Notes: a model not told the origin generated them from the letters alone. DNA of 64,000 bases from Lota lota (GCA_026745465.1 JACYXH010000772.1:9714616-9778615), one strand, 5' to 3'; counted from the stretch's first letter, positions 1 to 13,033 are shown. Translations and numbers: made by a program.

Positions 1-40
1 AAAGGGTCTCTTGGGGATACGGCAGACTCTCAAACTCTAT

Positions 41-300
41 CTCTACCTCGCTCTGCCTCTCTCCAAGTGTTACTATACCTCTCTCTACCTCTCTCTCTAA
101 CTCAACCTCTTCCTCTCGCTCTGACTCTACCTCAGTCTAACTCTACCTCTCTCTAACTACCTCTCTCTACATTTACCTCTCTCAAACTCCAACTATACCT
201 CTATCTAGCTCTCTCTCTAACTCCACCTCTACCGCTCTCCCTAACTCTACCTCTCTCTTACTCTACCTATCTCTACCTCTACCTCACTCTCTAACTCCAC
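41..300. repeat. Degenerate CT-rich minisatellite (CTCTACCTCT-like)
   Basis: Imperfect repeats of CTCTACCTCTCTCTAACT-like units run for about 260 bp. They are pyrimidine-rich on the + strand and have no coding content. Confidence 0.75.
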
Positions 301-749
301 TCCAGTAGTGATCCATTCTATGGAAAGTGCAGAAACAGATCCCGGCTCCCAGCAACACGATTGGTCGAAGCAAATTTGAAGTGAAAGAAAGTGAAACGCC
401 CTGTTCACCCCGACTTTAAATTGTTTACCATCAGACTCCAGATGTTAATCTTAATTCTGATTTGTGAGACTAGCCATCCACATGATACGACTGGCGGTGG
501 GGTTCAGAGTTTTTTTCCCCCCAGCTCTGTAATGTGAGACAGTTGGCTAGGAACATCTCTGCCAAATGGACGCAATGTCCGAAAGTGTTATTGATTTTTC
601 CTCCTCCCCCTTTGTTTTGTTAAAGAAAGAGTCTTCCATCGTTCCATCGCTGTTGTCTCCTGAATAAACAGGCAGGTTTTAGACAAAGAACCAGGAAGTG
701 TTTTGGTTAATACAAACATGGCAGCCAAATTTCATCAGCCCCTTTTTCA

Positions 750-753
<4 letters not shown>

Positions 754-840
<87 letters not shown>
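754..840. repeat. (GT)43 microsatellite
   Basis: 87 bp of uninterrupted GT. Open frames across it (Cys-Val or His-Thr strings) are artefacts of the repeat. Confidence 0.97.
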
Positions 841-842
<2 letters not shown>

Positions 843-915
843 ACGAATGGCCACTTGGTTGACCACTCACTTTTAAAAGCTTCACTAAAAGCTTTCTGTT
901 ATTTCCCTTTTTCTA

Positions 916-1151
916 CTGTTTCCTGCACTGCATCCTCCACGGCCTCTTCCACTGTTTCCTTCAGTGCCTCCTCCACTGTCTTTTCCACTACCTCCTGCAC
1001 TGTTTCCTCCACTGCCTCCTCCATTGTCTTCTCCACTGCCTCCGCCACTGTTTCCTCTACTGTTTCCTCCATTGCCTCCTCCACTGTCTCCTCCACTACC
1101 TCCTCCACTGTCTCCTCCACAGTCTTCTCCACTGCCTCCTCCACTGTCTCC
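916..1151. repeat. 12-bp minisatellite (ACTGTCTCCTCC-like)
   Basis: About 20 imperfect copies of a 12-nt unit. As the unit is a multiple of three and lacks stops, all frames stay open; the minus strand reads a V-E-E-T-V-E-E-A repeat. No splice context or recognisable domain supports coding. Confidence 0.85.
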
Positions 1152-1339
1152 TCTGACCTGGCATTGGCAACTTTTCGGAAGGGGGCTGTCCCTTCGCTGC
1201 CCAGAATGAAAACAGATTTTTCTGCTTCTTCCCTGACATCTTTGAAACAGACACAATGCAAAGTTTGTAAAATAATGTAAACATGAAATGAACAATGACA
1301 CTTTATTCAAGAGACTCTCAATTATGCGTGTGGTCTTAC

Positions 1340-1839
1340 CATGGGTGCAGATCCCGAGGGGGACGGAGGGGACATGTCCCCAACTTCTGAAAAACATAAA
1401 GTTGTCCCCCCAATTTTTTTTTCTAAATGTATGTAATTTAACATATATATTTAATAGAAACCGACTCCAATTTTGAAATGATTCACACAGAAACACAACT
1501 CTTTTCAAAGGTTTTGTTTATGCTCCCCTATTGATCCTGCTTAGTGGTCTGAAGTGTTTCATTGGTACGATTGGTGCGTTATCCCTCTATTTGTATTTTT
1601 AGAGAATTAATGGTGCTGCATCTGTGGATGTGTGGCTCTGTAAAATATGTAAATATGTATAGTGATGGCCTAAAAAAGATTCATTTAAATATATTTTAAT
1701 CTACTAATAATGGCTGTGTGTCTGTTACAGCAGATCATTTGATATACGTTGGTGATATTGATGTTCCCTCCAGAAAATACTGTTGAAGAAATTCCACATC
1801 TGTGGTCCCCCCTAAGTTGTAAGGAGATCTGCACCCTTG
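1340..1839. mobile_element. Non-autonomous hAT-type element (MITE), 500 bp, intact ends
   Basis: The two ends are inverted repeats of 16 bp with two mismatched positions (pattern CAnGGGTGCAGATCnC at 1340-1355 and its complement at 1824-1839). They are flanked on both sides by the 8-bp direct repeat GGTCTTAC (1332-1339 and 1840-1847). An 8-bp target-site duplication with CA...TG termini is the hallmark of the hAT superfamily. The interior is AT-rich, holds no transposase frame, and includes a ~30-bp GC-rich subterminal stretch. It therefore needed a transposase from elsewhere. Confidence 0.8.
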
Positions 1840-2947
1840 GGTCTTACTAAATAACGTGCCAGTGCACTCTGCCTCACAACATGGAAGCAAAGTGTGCAGT
1901 GAAGGGATGACACCAACTACTGTAAAGCCCCTTAGTTCTGTAAATGCCCCCGTGATTTTGATAGTTGTATTCTATTGTAGAATAACAAATTCGAAATGAT
2001 CAAAAACGAGGTGGTTCCCTAACACCTACCGTACTTTCCGCTCAGTTGAAAGACGGCATTAAGCTCACAGTGATTCCAGCAAAGAAATATTTATAAAAAA
2101 ACAGCCAGCCCAATCGCTCAAAAAACCAAATGTCGTTCAGTTTGACAACTTGAACCCTTGCAACTTGTTTAACGGTAGCTTATACTTTTCATTCATCAAT
2201 GATTGGGATTTATTTAAGGAGTTCTGCACTCATTGATGTTGCATCATTGGGACAAAGAAATTGAGCCAAAACGAGAATTGAAGTTTCAAAAAGACGAATA
2301 CAGCCTATGCCAGAAATTCAAAATAGGAATGGAATGGTGGTCCTGCAACACACAGACTCATTGTGAAACAACTGCCCATGAAAGAGTCCTCTTTTCGTGT
2401 ACATGCTACATTGTTTTGGTCTGAGAAGCAGAAGTGGGCAGGAAGTGTGTGTGTCATAGCGTGTCTGAGTGTGGAGGTGAGTCGTAAGGTTTGTGCTATG
2501 GGGTATTCCCTGTTTTGATGTTATTGTGGATATTTGCATAGCCTAGCGAGACCAACATTCCTCTTCCTCTTTCTCTCCGGGGGTTGCTGCTGTTGTGTCT
2601 GGGTGTCTCCGGTTCAGCAAGCAGACAAACTCAGATCATAACTGCACATCAGTCATTTTCCCCCCAGTCATGGTATCTGGTGTTGTTTTGACGTTAAATA
2701 ACAGATTATACTGTAATGCCGATTTTCTATAATAAATGAAATACAAATAAATAATAGTCTGAAGTAATGCATTTGCTATGAGAAAGGCAGCAATGGAGTT
2801 TTGAGAACATTAAGGTTTTGGATCAGGGCGTTTCTTGCCAAATCTGGTGCAGAATTGCCTTGATTTACTGACTGACTGACAGGCTGGTCTCACCAGCTGA
2901 CTCTGGTCATCTACACAATAAGCAGACACACTCTCACTCATTAATTC

Positions 2948-2950
<3 letters not shown>

Positions 2951-3002
<52 letters not shown>
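2951..3002. repeat. (CT)26 microsatellite
   Basis: 52 bp of uninterrupted CT, followed by degenerate CT and a short CA tract to about 3080. Confidence 0.95.
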
Positions 3003-3010
<8 letters not shown>

Positions 3011-6000
3011 ATCCTCTCTCTCTCTTTCTATGCTTTGCTGCTCTATACATAAACACATACACACACACACACACGCACACACTGTGTACAGAAAGAAACC
3101 TAAGCCCAGATGAGGTTTGATGGGGGCCATCTGCCGGTCTCCCTCCCCAGTCAGGGAGTCTGCTCGGTGGACCCTCTCTCTGCCCCATTGGCCCCCTGAG
3201 ACTCAGGGAGTGGAGCTCTCACCACACCCACACCACTGGACTGGAGAGTAGAGTACACACTCCCTCCCAATCTCTTTCCCTTTATCACTTCCTCCCTCAC
3301 AGAACTCTCTTCCGCCATCCCTCCTTCCCTCCCTCCCTCCTTCCATCTATCCCATACTCCATCATTCCATCCCTCCCTCCAGCTTTCCCAATCTCTCTCC
3401 CTCTATCACACAATAAATGGAAATGAAAATGCATACATATATAGTATACATACACACTGTGCATACTGCAAATGCTGCACGCGTGCATGCACACACACAT
3501 GCACACACCAGCCTCTGTATCGTACGTCACCCCCTTTTGAAACCCGTGAACCACGAGGAATGGACACGGCCAGCAGAGCTTTGTAGGAATGATTAACGCC
3601 TGTGGAATGCTGGGATACATTCCTGAATAAAGAGCTAATGACGCCAGCGATGCTATTAAGGCCAGCGAGGCTGCCGCTACATTAACGCAGCAGTAATCTC
3701 TCCCGCAATACAGGACTTATGCAATGGGAATGTCTTACAGGACCAGGCAGAGATGAGAGGCTTCTATCACGCTTATTTATTTTTTATTTACTATCACCCC
3801 ACTCATGTGTAATGTTTGACTAATAAAGCAGTTGATCACATTGTAGGACAGTAAAACTTATTTGGTCCAATTTACCAAGTTCTTTACAATGAAATTTATT
3901 AAATGTGAGTTGAAGTTTAAAGTTAAAACAGCAATAAATCACACTGTAGCAGGGGACTGACAAAGTAAAAATAACTTCGATTTTTAAGAACGATCAAGGA
4001 TAATAGAAACAAAAACATAGATTTAAAAGAAATGTCGACATCATGTCAAGTTTATGATAGTAAGTATTGATATAACTTTGGTTCTCATCATATCATGATG
4101 AAGTTGAGTTGTGCTTTCTGGTCTTAAAGGATGAGAAAATACGTCCAGTTTTGGTATTGTTTTCATACAGTCAATGCTAATACCTGTTGAGTCCTCACAA
4201 GATTTCCACAGAACATTAGAGGAGTGTGTGGGAGCAACTTCTCTTCTGAGGGGAGTAAAGGCCAAGGCTACAATCCTGAGAACTTAGTCACTCAAAAACG
4301 AGCATAAATAGTTTGGGGAGAAAATGGATGAAAAATAAGTGAGGATAACCTTTTCTTATCAGAAGCCATATTCAGGCGTTTCCAATGGATTCCTACAGAT
4401 CTAACCCTAAGTGCACTGGAATGTAAATTAAACTACAAACAAATGACATATAAAGGGAAAAAAACGTAAAATGAGAGACTTAATATTAAGTATATAATAG
4501 GATAGTAATAATTAAGTATCAAACATGATCAACAAAGCTTAAATGTTTTTTATTGTGGCAGGAATTTAAGACAAAGCTGCTTATATTTCACATGGATTTC
4601 CATGTTTCTCTTTGAGGTGAGGAAATGGAACAGAATAGAATAGAAGGTGTAAATGATCTTCAAAATTATTTATATTGTTGTGCTAGCTAGCATGGAACGG
4701 CGTTGGCAGTCATTCAGGAGAACTGGAGTGAAGAGACGTTTGGGTGTTGAGGGTTTTGGTGGAGGCAGGTGGCCTACATCACTGCAGTGGGTGGAGCAGG
4801 CTTGTTGTGGGTGGACAGCCTTGTTGTGGGTTAGTCTCTGGACAGAGGACTCTGGAGACTAGGTGTGAATGTGGCCTGGGGCATGAAGTCATGCAAATGT
4901 CACACATCTCTCAAGAACATTTCTTTTATGTTTATCTGCCTTTTTCTCCCTGTTTTCCCTCACTCCCTCTTATGTCTTTCTCTCGTTCTAACAAACACAC
5001 ACACTCCCTCTCCCTCTCTTCTGCTCCGTCCACATTGTGTGTTTTTACACACAAAGACAAATCGTCAGACTTTATGAAGTCTGATATTTCCAAGTCTCAA
5101 TTTATTGGTTAGATGTATTACTTTTCACTATTACAAAGCATCATATGTGAACATAAACAATGTCCTATTTATACTTTTTACACAACAGGAGGGAATTTAG
5201 CAGTTTGTCTTAAACATTATGGTTGCAACATCACCATTCCATCGTAGATGTTAGTGTTCTAATTCCAATTTGACTTCTTCCAAACACACACACACATAAT
5301 TTTTTTTAATGTTCCCTCTGGCCTTGTTTTGCATCGTCTGGCTGTTCCCCTAGCAGAGTGCCCTTCATGGGAATTGATTTTTTGTTGAAATAACGACACT
5401 TCTTGAGACGGCAAGGTTGGGTTTCTGCCCCCAGTGAACCGTCTGGGAAGGACTCGTTGCCCTGTATCCCATAACAGCACTCATGGTTGCCCCGGCAACA
5501 TCTATCCATCCCGGCCTGGCTGTGGACTGCGAGGACATTTTGTTTAAGTAAAAAAACTAAAAATTGAAACGTACATCAAAGTAATTAAAGCTGGTCAACG
5601 CAAGCTAGGAAATCGCAATGTGTGTGTTGTGATCTTAAGTAGAAATATGCCTTTTCCACTCTGGACACAATTTTATACAAACATGAACATTAACAGATAA
5701 AGAACAAGGTTTATTTGTACAGAACTTAAAGTTGCTTTATGTCCCATTTTAACTATCTCGTAGCTTAAAATAACCTGGACATATCTATAGTTAATGCTGA
5801 TCGATAGTGTTTTTCAATAATGTTATCAATATAATCACGTCCTATAACTGATCTATAACCTATAACCTATAACTGTCGTCCAATAAAAAATGCTGGCCAG
5901 CCTGTCCCTTTCTCATTGTTTCCAATAATCTTTCTATCGAGACTCCTCAAACCCTCACACTCATTCCACCCACACAGCCGAGCTACGCTAGTTTGCATCA

Positions 6001-6527
6001 CACAGTTGCACAGCCAGTTAGAGTGGACAGAACACTGTTATTCCGTTTTTTTAAATCTGAAAGTCTCCCGTCTACTGACTGGGAGGGGCTCAATCTTACA
6101 CATTGTGACTTTAAAGGGCTGTGACATGCTCCAAGAGAGAGAGGCTCATTGATCTTGTAAGTACACACAGCAATGCAGGACTCGTCAAGAGTAATTGGAC
6201 AGCACTTAGGGTATGTAACTAGTCACTCGGCTGCTGTAATTGTCCTACACAGATCTGCCGTCCTGGTCCCCGCAGTGCTGTTAATGGAAGGGGAGTGCTG
6301 TTGTTATCGGATGGCGTTGGTGTTGGTGTTGGTGTTGGTGGTGGCGGTGGTGAGGGAAGATGTCCGGGTGTCCAGAGAGAGAGAGTCTGTACCAGAGGAG
6401 ACCCGCCCCTGAGCAACAACCAGCTAATGAATGGACCATTCTCTCGTCAATCTCCGGCTTTGTTCTGTTCTGCCCGATGCTCTTTTTGAACTGCTAGACG
6501 AGGGTAGTCTGCTCTGGGAGGGAGATT

Positions 6528-6582
6528 GGGTGGGTGGGTGGGTGGGTGGGTTTGGTGAGGGGGGGGGGGGGGGGGGGGGGGG
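6528..6582. repeat. (GGGT)n tract followed by 24-nt poly-G
   Basis: Six or more GGGT units (6528-6553) are followed after a short spacer by an uninterrupted run of 24 G (6559-6582). The + strand fits the pattern of a G-quadruplex-forming sequence. Confidence 0.9.
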
Positions 6583-6687
6583 TTGGAGAGAGAGAGGGAT
6601 GGTCGCGTCAGCAGTCTTGTTTTGACTGATTTCTGATGTCCCTTCCTTCAGTTTGAGCCCCCCTCTCTCCCCCACGTCCGAGCTTTT

Positions 6688-6767
6688 AATCTATTTAGTT
6701 TTGGTGGCTTCATAACAATACAAGGAGGATGGGAACCCATGGTGAAGCCACCAAAACTAAATAGATT
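6688..6767. repeat. Perfect 25-bp inverted repeat with 30-nt loop
   Basis: The arms 6688-6712 and 6743-6767 are exact reverse complements over 25 bp, separated by 30 nt. The structure would fold into a strong hairpin in RNA from either strand. No target-site duplication is obvious, so its origin (foldback transposon, inverted duplication or structured RNA) is open. Confidence 0.92.
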
Positions 6768-7142
6768 TGCAGTTTGAGGAATCAACCTCAGCACTTTCGT
6801 TTTCGGTGAGAGAGATTTAATCTCGACATAATCTAGAGAAATAAGGATCGCTCATGCGAATACCATCTCTTGTACAAATTATTTGGGTCTAGCGCTGCAG
6901 CTCACTTAACCACACATTTTCCTAAAATGGTTGGGAGGAATCTAATACAAAATTAAATGTTATGATGTTTGGTTGTTATTTTAAGTCAACTACCGGAATT
7001 TATTTACAGGAAGAGTGCTTGACGTAAGCGCAGATATTTATACATAAATGTCAAATCAGCATTTGTGGTCAGTGTCTTTGGACTCCTCCCCCCTTCCAGC
7101 TTTCAGTTTAAATTCATAGCCCTGCCTTTATTTAATAGGAGG

Positions 7143-7310
7143 GACAGGATGGTATCTTTCGGCTGGGAGTTCAACTCCCAGCCAAAAGGTTCTGGTTTGG
7201 ATCCCCTTATGCTGTAGGCATTTTTTTGTAGGCATCCCTGAGAAAGATGCCTAACACTTCCTTATTTTTATCTGTCTGAATTAAAGTAACTTAGGATGAA
7301 AGTATCTCCT
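7143..7310 (+). mobile_element. tRNA-derived SINE copy (degraded)
   Basis: Shares with the other copies the GGACAGGATGGT-like start, the CTCCCAGCCAAAAGGTTCTGG block (B-box region), the GGCATCCCTGAGAAAGATGCC centre and the CTGTCTGAATTA...GGATGAAAGT tail. Confidence 0.7.
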
Positions 7311-8561
7311 AAAAACATGCATTAATACACAGTAATGGCTGTAAAATAATTGTTTATCAAATATATATTTAAATAAAATTGATGTATTTTCCTGTGTTTA
7401 AACACATTAATTAATTAATTAATCGTATGCTTGTCTTTGCCTGTATAAACTAACTTGGAATATTTGGCGTTCTTTGCAAAGCTTTCCACTACATATATTT
7501 CCTTCGAAGCTAGCTAGCTTGTCTTCAAAGTACATTCAATTTAAATCATAACGCTTGATACTCGGGCATAAATACTGTTGCCTAACGACGCCTGTTGACG
7601 TGTGCGTGCTATGCGTAAGCATGCCTATGATCTAATCTCATTAACAAACCACCAGACCATGTAAATGTAGTCACAGATAACAGATTGACAGTTCCACGCC
7701 GGCGACTGCTGCCGTGGAAACCTATCAACATAGCAACTGACCACTTCGGCCACTCGGAACCGCACTTCACTTTAACAAATTGACCATAAACCCTTCTGGG
7801 TATTCACTTTTACAGTAGCTTACAGAATGATGTGTTATGGCCCTAAAAATGTTGTGGGTTTGATTCTCTCGAGTATCCCAAGAGAAGGAAGGCAAATTAA
7901 TGTTTATAGATTTAGGGCTCTATTGAATAAATATAATATATTTTGACCCAAATGTGTTGAAGTTTAACAAGCAGGTGTCCAGTGGTTGAATCTTTAATCA
8001 ATCATTTAATTAGTTCTGGGTGTACCCTGGATTATACTGCAGCCCTTAAGCCTTTACTCATGTAGTAATTTTTTTTTTTTTTTCAAATCAGAATATCTAT
8101 ATGATGTGCAAGGGGTCACCCAGCTCTAAAGCAGTCCCAATCGTACCTTGGTAACATTTTCTTCAAGCGCCATTGAACATTTCCACAGCGGCACAACACA
8201 GTTTCTCTGTTTGTAGTGCTGTGCATGCCAACCAGCACGCGGTTAGCAACGCCCATGTGCGCTCCTTCCAAATATCCGGGCAGATGCAGGTTTTAAAGAA
8301 ATCGCTACTTCCGCTAATGTCCCGCTATCTCCCTTCATCCTTATCCCTGCACAGAGGACGGATATGAGATATTGGTTTTTATCCACAAACTGGTTCCCTG
8401 CCTTGTGTCTGGTGCGTATCACCGTCTGCTTAGAAGCTGGCTTCAAAGCCTGGCGTTTGTCCACAGGTATTATGTAGTAAATTATCCCTGACTCCTGCTT
8501 TAGGACCACAAGACTCTGGATGTGATGTGTATGATTGTCAGAATAACTTGCCTGTCCAGGG

Positions 8562-8587
8562 TAGACCAGGGCTTCGGCCCTGGTCTA
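8562..8587. repeat. Perfect 11-bp hairpin with TTCG loop
   Basis: TAGACCAGGGC (8562-8572), TTCG, then the exact complement GCCCTGGTCTA (8577-8587). UUCG loops are the most stable RNA tetraloops. It is not followed by a T-run and is not a bacterial-type terminator. Confidence 0.9.
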
Positions 8588-9059
8588 TTCTAGGTATGTC
8601 GTTGTCTCTTTCCTGTTACAATGAGAGGAGAATTTTTCTTTCTTATTCTCAAAGGATTTGCATGCAGAATTTTTTTTCATCATACATCCTTCTTCTTTGA
8701 TGATGATGATGATGATAGCCATAATGATAATGATCGTGATAATAATGATGAAAAATGATGGCATGCATCACAGCCGGCCTCTGATTGGTGGCCAGTGACC
8801 GTGCGCTGGGCTCAGAGGTGAGTGATCGCTCAGCATTTGGCGAATTGATGTAGCATTGCAGTGCAGGGCAGGGGATCACATGACACCGTGGAGCCTGCAG
8901 AGTCATGTGACCAGCGAGGGGGCGACCTACCTCTCTGGCCCCTTGCTCTCTGCATCGTTCCTGTTTTCCCCCATGCACAACCAGCTGCGTCTCCTTAATA
9001 ACTCTGCTGCAGCATGAAGGAGAGGGTGCCATTTTATCCTGTTTCCCCTGGGTGGCCAG

Positions 9060-9590
9060 AGATGGTTTGATAACGATAGTGATCATGATGGTGATAGGGA
9101 TAGAAGCCGTGATGGGGATAATGATAATGTTAGAAATAATATCATCATGGCGATAATGATAGTGATAGTGATGATAATGATACTGATAATGATTTTGATT
9201 TCGATAAAAATGGTGAATACGATTATGTTAGGGAAAATAAAACTGGTTGCTATACAGATGCTGATAATGATAGTGATGATGATTGGATATGATAATGATA
9301 CTGATGATGATGATTATAGTGATGGTGATTGTGATAATGATTGTGATGATGATTGTGATGATGATTGTGGTAGTGATGGTTGTCATGATAATGATAGTGA
9401 TAGTATCACACCATTAGGATGATAATTATGACAATGATTTTGATAACGGTGATAGTGATCTCTTGATAGTTACAATGATAGTGATAATGTTATTGATAGT
9501 AATAGCGATGTGGTGTTAGTGATGGTGATAGTGATAATGATAGTTATAACAATAACGATTAATAATGGCAATAACAATAATAGGAAGGCG
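9060..9590. repeat. Cryptic GAT/GATAAT simple sequence
   Basis: About 530 bp dominated by GATGAT, GATAAT and GATAGT words with no fixed period, preceded by a short (GAT)n at 8698-8715. It looks like an old, mutated trinucleotide array. Confidence 0.85.
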
Positions 9591-9884
9591 GTACTGATAG
9601 CCTAACACAATGTAAATAAATAATACATTTTACATGGTACAGCTAGGCACCAAAACAGCTCCACTTCTGTGGCGGTTAATGGAACCATTAGCATCATGTG
9701 ACGCCACCCAGCACCCCTCCCCCCCACCCCACACTCACCCCTCTACTATTGCAACCTCCCCCCCCCCCCTCCCAGCCACCAAGGCTCCCCTGGGTCCTAC
9801 TGCTGGCTAGCTAGTACCAGTGGGCTTGTAGTAAATGTATATATAGTAGGTTTATTATTATTAATAATAATAATAATAATGATG

Positions 9885-10430
9885 ATAATACATGTCATTA
9901 CATAGCACCTTTTAAAAACAAAGTTACAATGTGCTTTACAATAAAACATATGGTTAAATTGCTAAACACTTCGTTCATGTGGTTACGTATAGAAGAGGGG
10001 CGGGGAGTGCAACTGCAAAAACGGACAGGAAGTAAGCCAAAACGACGACAAATAAAATAACATAATTAGTTACAAGTACCATCAGCAAAAAAAAAGCCTT
10101 AAGATAAAAGTGAGTCTTAGGAAAAAAAATAAAAGAGGACACCAATGTCCCTCTGGGACACTTGGCTTCAAACCAAAAGTATAATCTTTAAATAAATTCT
10201 AAAACTCACAGGTAACCAGTGAAGGGCAGCAACGATTGGTGTAGTGTGGTCACTTCTCTTAGAATGTGTTGAAAGCCTCGCAGCAGTGTTTTGTATCAAC
10301 TGCAGTCTTAGGATGTTTTGCCAGCTGATAACAGAATAAAGTGCATTGCAACAGTCAAGTCATGAAGAGATAAAAGCATGGAGCATGGAAGTTTGCAGAG
10401 GAAAAGGATGACCTGATCTTGGTTAGCTGT
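9885..10430 (+). mobile_element. Fish interspersed repeat, about 550 bp (family not named)
   Basis: The stretch begins with a CATTACATAGCACCTTTT-like block, continues through an AAAGTTACAATGTGCTTTACA block, and later has a GGTAACCAGTGAAGGGC-like block and GCATTGCAACAGTCAAGTC followed by AAATAAAAGC-like words. I recognise this order of blocks from many teleost genomes as a non-coding dispersed repeat. I cannot assign the class from sequence alone, and the copy is diverged. Confidence 0.6.
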
Positions 10431-11920
10431 CTCAGTTGAGACACAGACAGACTCTGAGAGAGTGTGTGTCAGTCTGTTGAAATTTATTGTTAAGTATATG
10501 GAAAAAAGTATACATTTTGTGTTCAGTTTTCCCCACACTATTTCACTAAAGTAATTTATTATTTTGAAAAATTGTTTTACTACTTTGGGTGCGTTGCTTC
10601 TCCTGTGCAGTTTACAGTAGTTCACAGATGACAAATTAACAATTTAACATCTCAGAAGGCTGTATTTAACATTGCCTTTTATTCCATCTCTCATTTGGAA
10701 TGAAATTAGTACAACCCTTCATATTTATGATCCAGTATAATGGAATCTCTGGCCCCTGGTGTTCATGGTGCGTGGTGCTGCAGTGAGGGTGCTTGCTGGG
10801 TGGGTGCTGGTTGGGTGGGGGTATTTAATCACTAAATCCACCTCTTAATACATCACAAGACATATTCCGAAGTTAATTTACACAAACCACTTTAGCTGTC
10901 TACCCACCGGCTATATTTCTAAATGTAATCTCTTATGGAACCATTAATGGGATTGCATTTTTTTTTCAGTCCAAGGAGGAAATGCGCCAGCAGTGGGTTT
11001 CTGAAATTTCCGCTACGTATCTTTCTTTTCGGGATGATATCAATCCGAATGGATGGAGAAAAAAAACAGTATCTTTAGTTTGCTAGATTTGGGATGAAAA
11101 AAAAAATCCCCAGATAATTCCCCCAGATTGTGTTTCGGTTGGGTCTGTGTTATTTTCAGTGGGTCTATTTTTGCGCCGGATGGTTCTGATTGTGTTATCC
11201 TATGTCTCGGTCTAACTTGAGAGCGGCTGGGAGGACTTCCACAAAGGTCTCCTTGTCCGTCGTGATCCACTTGCCTTCTAATTCTGTCCTCTTGGGATCG
11301 GCGGCCATCTTCTATTAGATTAGGGCCTGCGAGCGGATGAGACAGTAGGTGATGTATTACAGCACGTAATTGGGAAATTGCTCATGACCCGAGTCGTAGT
11401 TTGACCCACAATAGCCATATGTCTTCCTCTACCAGCCGCGAGCAGAGTCCTCCAGCCCAGCCTTGTTGTTCACAGTCGTCCCACTACCAAGAAATTCTGC
11501 CATGAAAGCTTTTTAACGTTTACATTTGCACACAATTTGTTTTATACTTTGGAATCTGCTTAATCGTGTCTCTGAGACCCGATGAGACCATGAGAACTGC
11601 GTGGCTGAAGTGGGATTAACTTTTTAGCATGACAAGTCTTACGAAGTACGATTTTACTGAGACTAATCAATGTTCCTTTATATAATTTTCCTGCTTAAAG
11701 TGAAGAAGCCAACACTGGGAATTGTACGAGGGGGAGAAAGGGGAGATGTTTTATATATAGTGATGATGTACAGTGTATGCGTGTGTTAATGTGTGTTTTT
11801 ATTTTGGTCATGTTTGCATGTTACGGTGGTTACTCTCGAGTTGTACAGGGTCAGCTGAGCTGTTCGTGTCCGGGATGAACCGTGATTGTACACACACACA
11901 CTCTCAGACACATACACAAA

Positions 11921-12155
<235 letters not shown>

Positions 12156-12590
12156 GCAGACAGAGAGACGGACAGACAGACACAAGCACACATACACAGA
12201 CATACAAACACGAACACACACGCATTTGGTGCGTGCGCACACACACACAAACACAATCTAAGTGTGTTTTGTGGCTCCAGTACACCAGTCTCTCCACCAC
12301 GGTGATTGTGTGTTGTTTTGAGAGTGTGTTTGTTTCCGTTTGGCTGCTGTGCTCTCACCGGGGCAGGGCCAAAACACTCACACAGAACAGAACAGATCGA
12401 TTTATTTCTCCCTACCCACGCTAGCGCACCGCAGCGCATGCAGGCCCCCACTGTCGGCCACTACAGAGCCTTCTGAGCACAGATTAGCTGCTAACAGCTA
12501 ACTAGCCCAGGATAGCAGGGAGCCCTCCAGACAATGAGGGGATTGTGGGTTATTAGGCCTGTGATGGTGGGGGTGTGGAGGTGGTGGAGG

Positions 12591-12907
<317 letters not shown>

Positions 12908-13033
12908 CGTGTGTGTGTGTGTTTATGTTTGTGTGTGTGTGGGGGTGTTCCTCTGATGTCAGTGAACTTGTAGATCCTGACACTGTGGCCTTACCCCTCA
13001 GGCCTGGAGATGACCTCATTCAGCTAGCCACCG

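Noticed and set aside
8562..8600. Rho-independent terminator at the UUCG hairpin
   Set aside because: The genome is eukaryotic and no T-run follows the stem.
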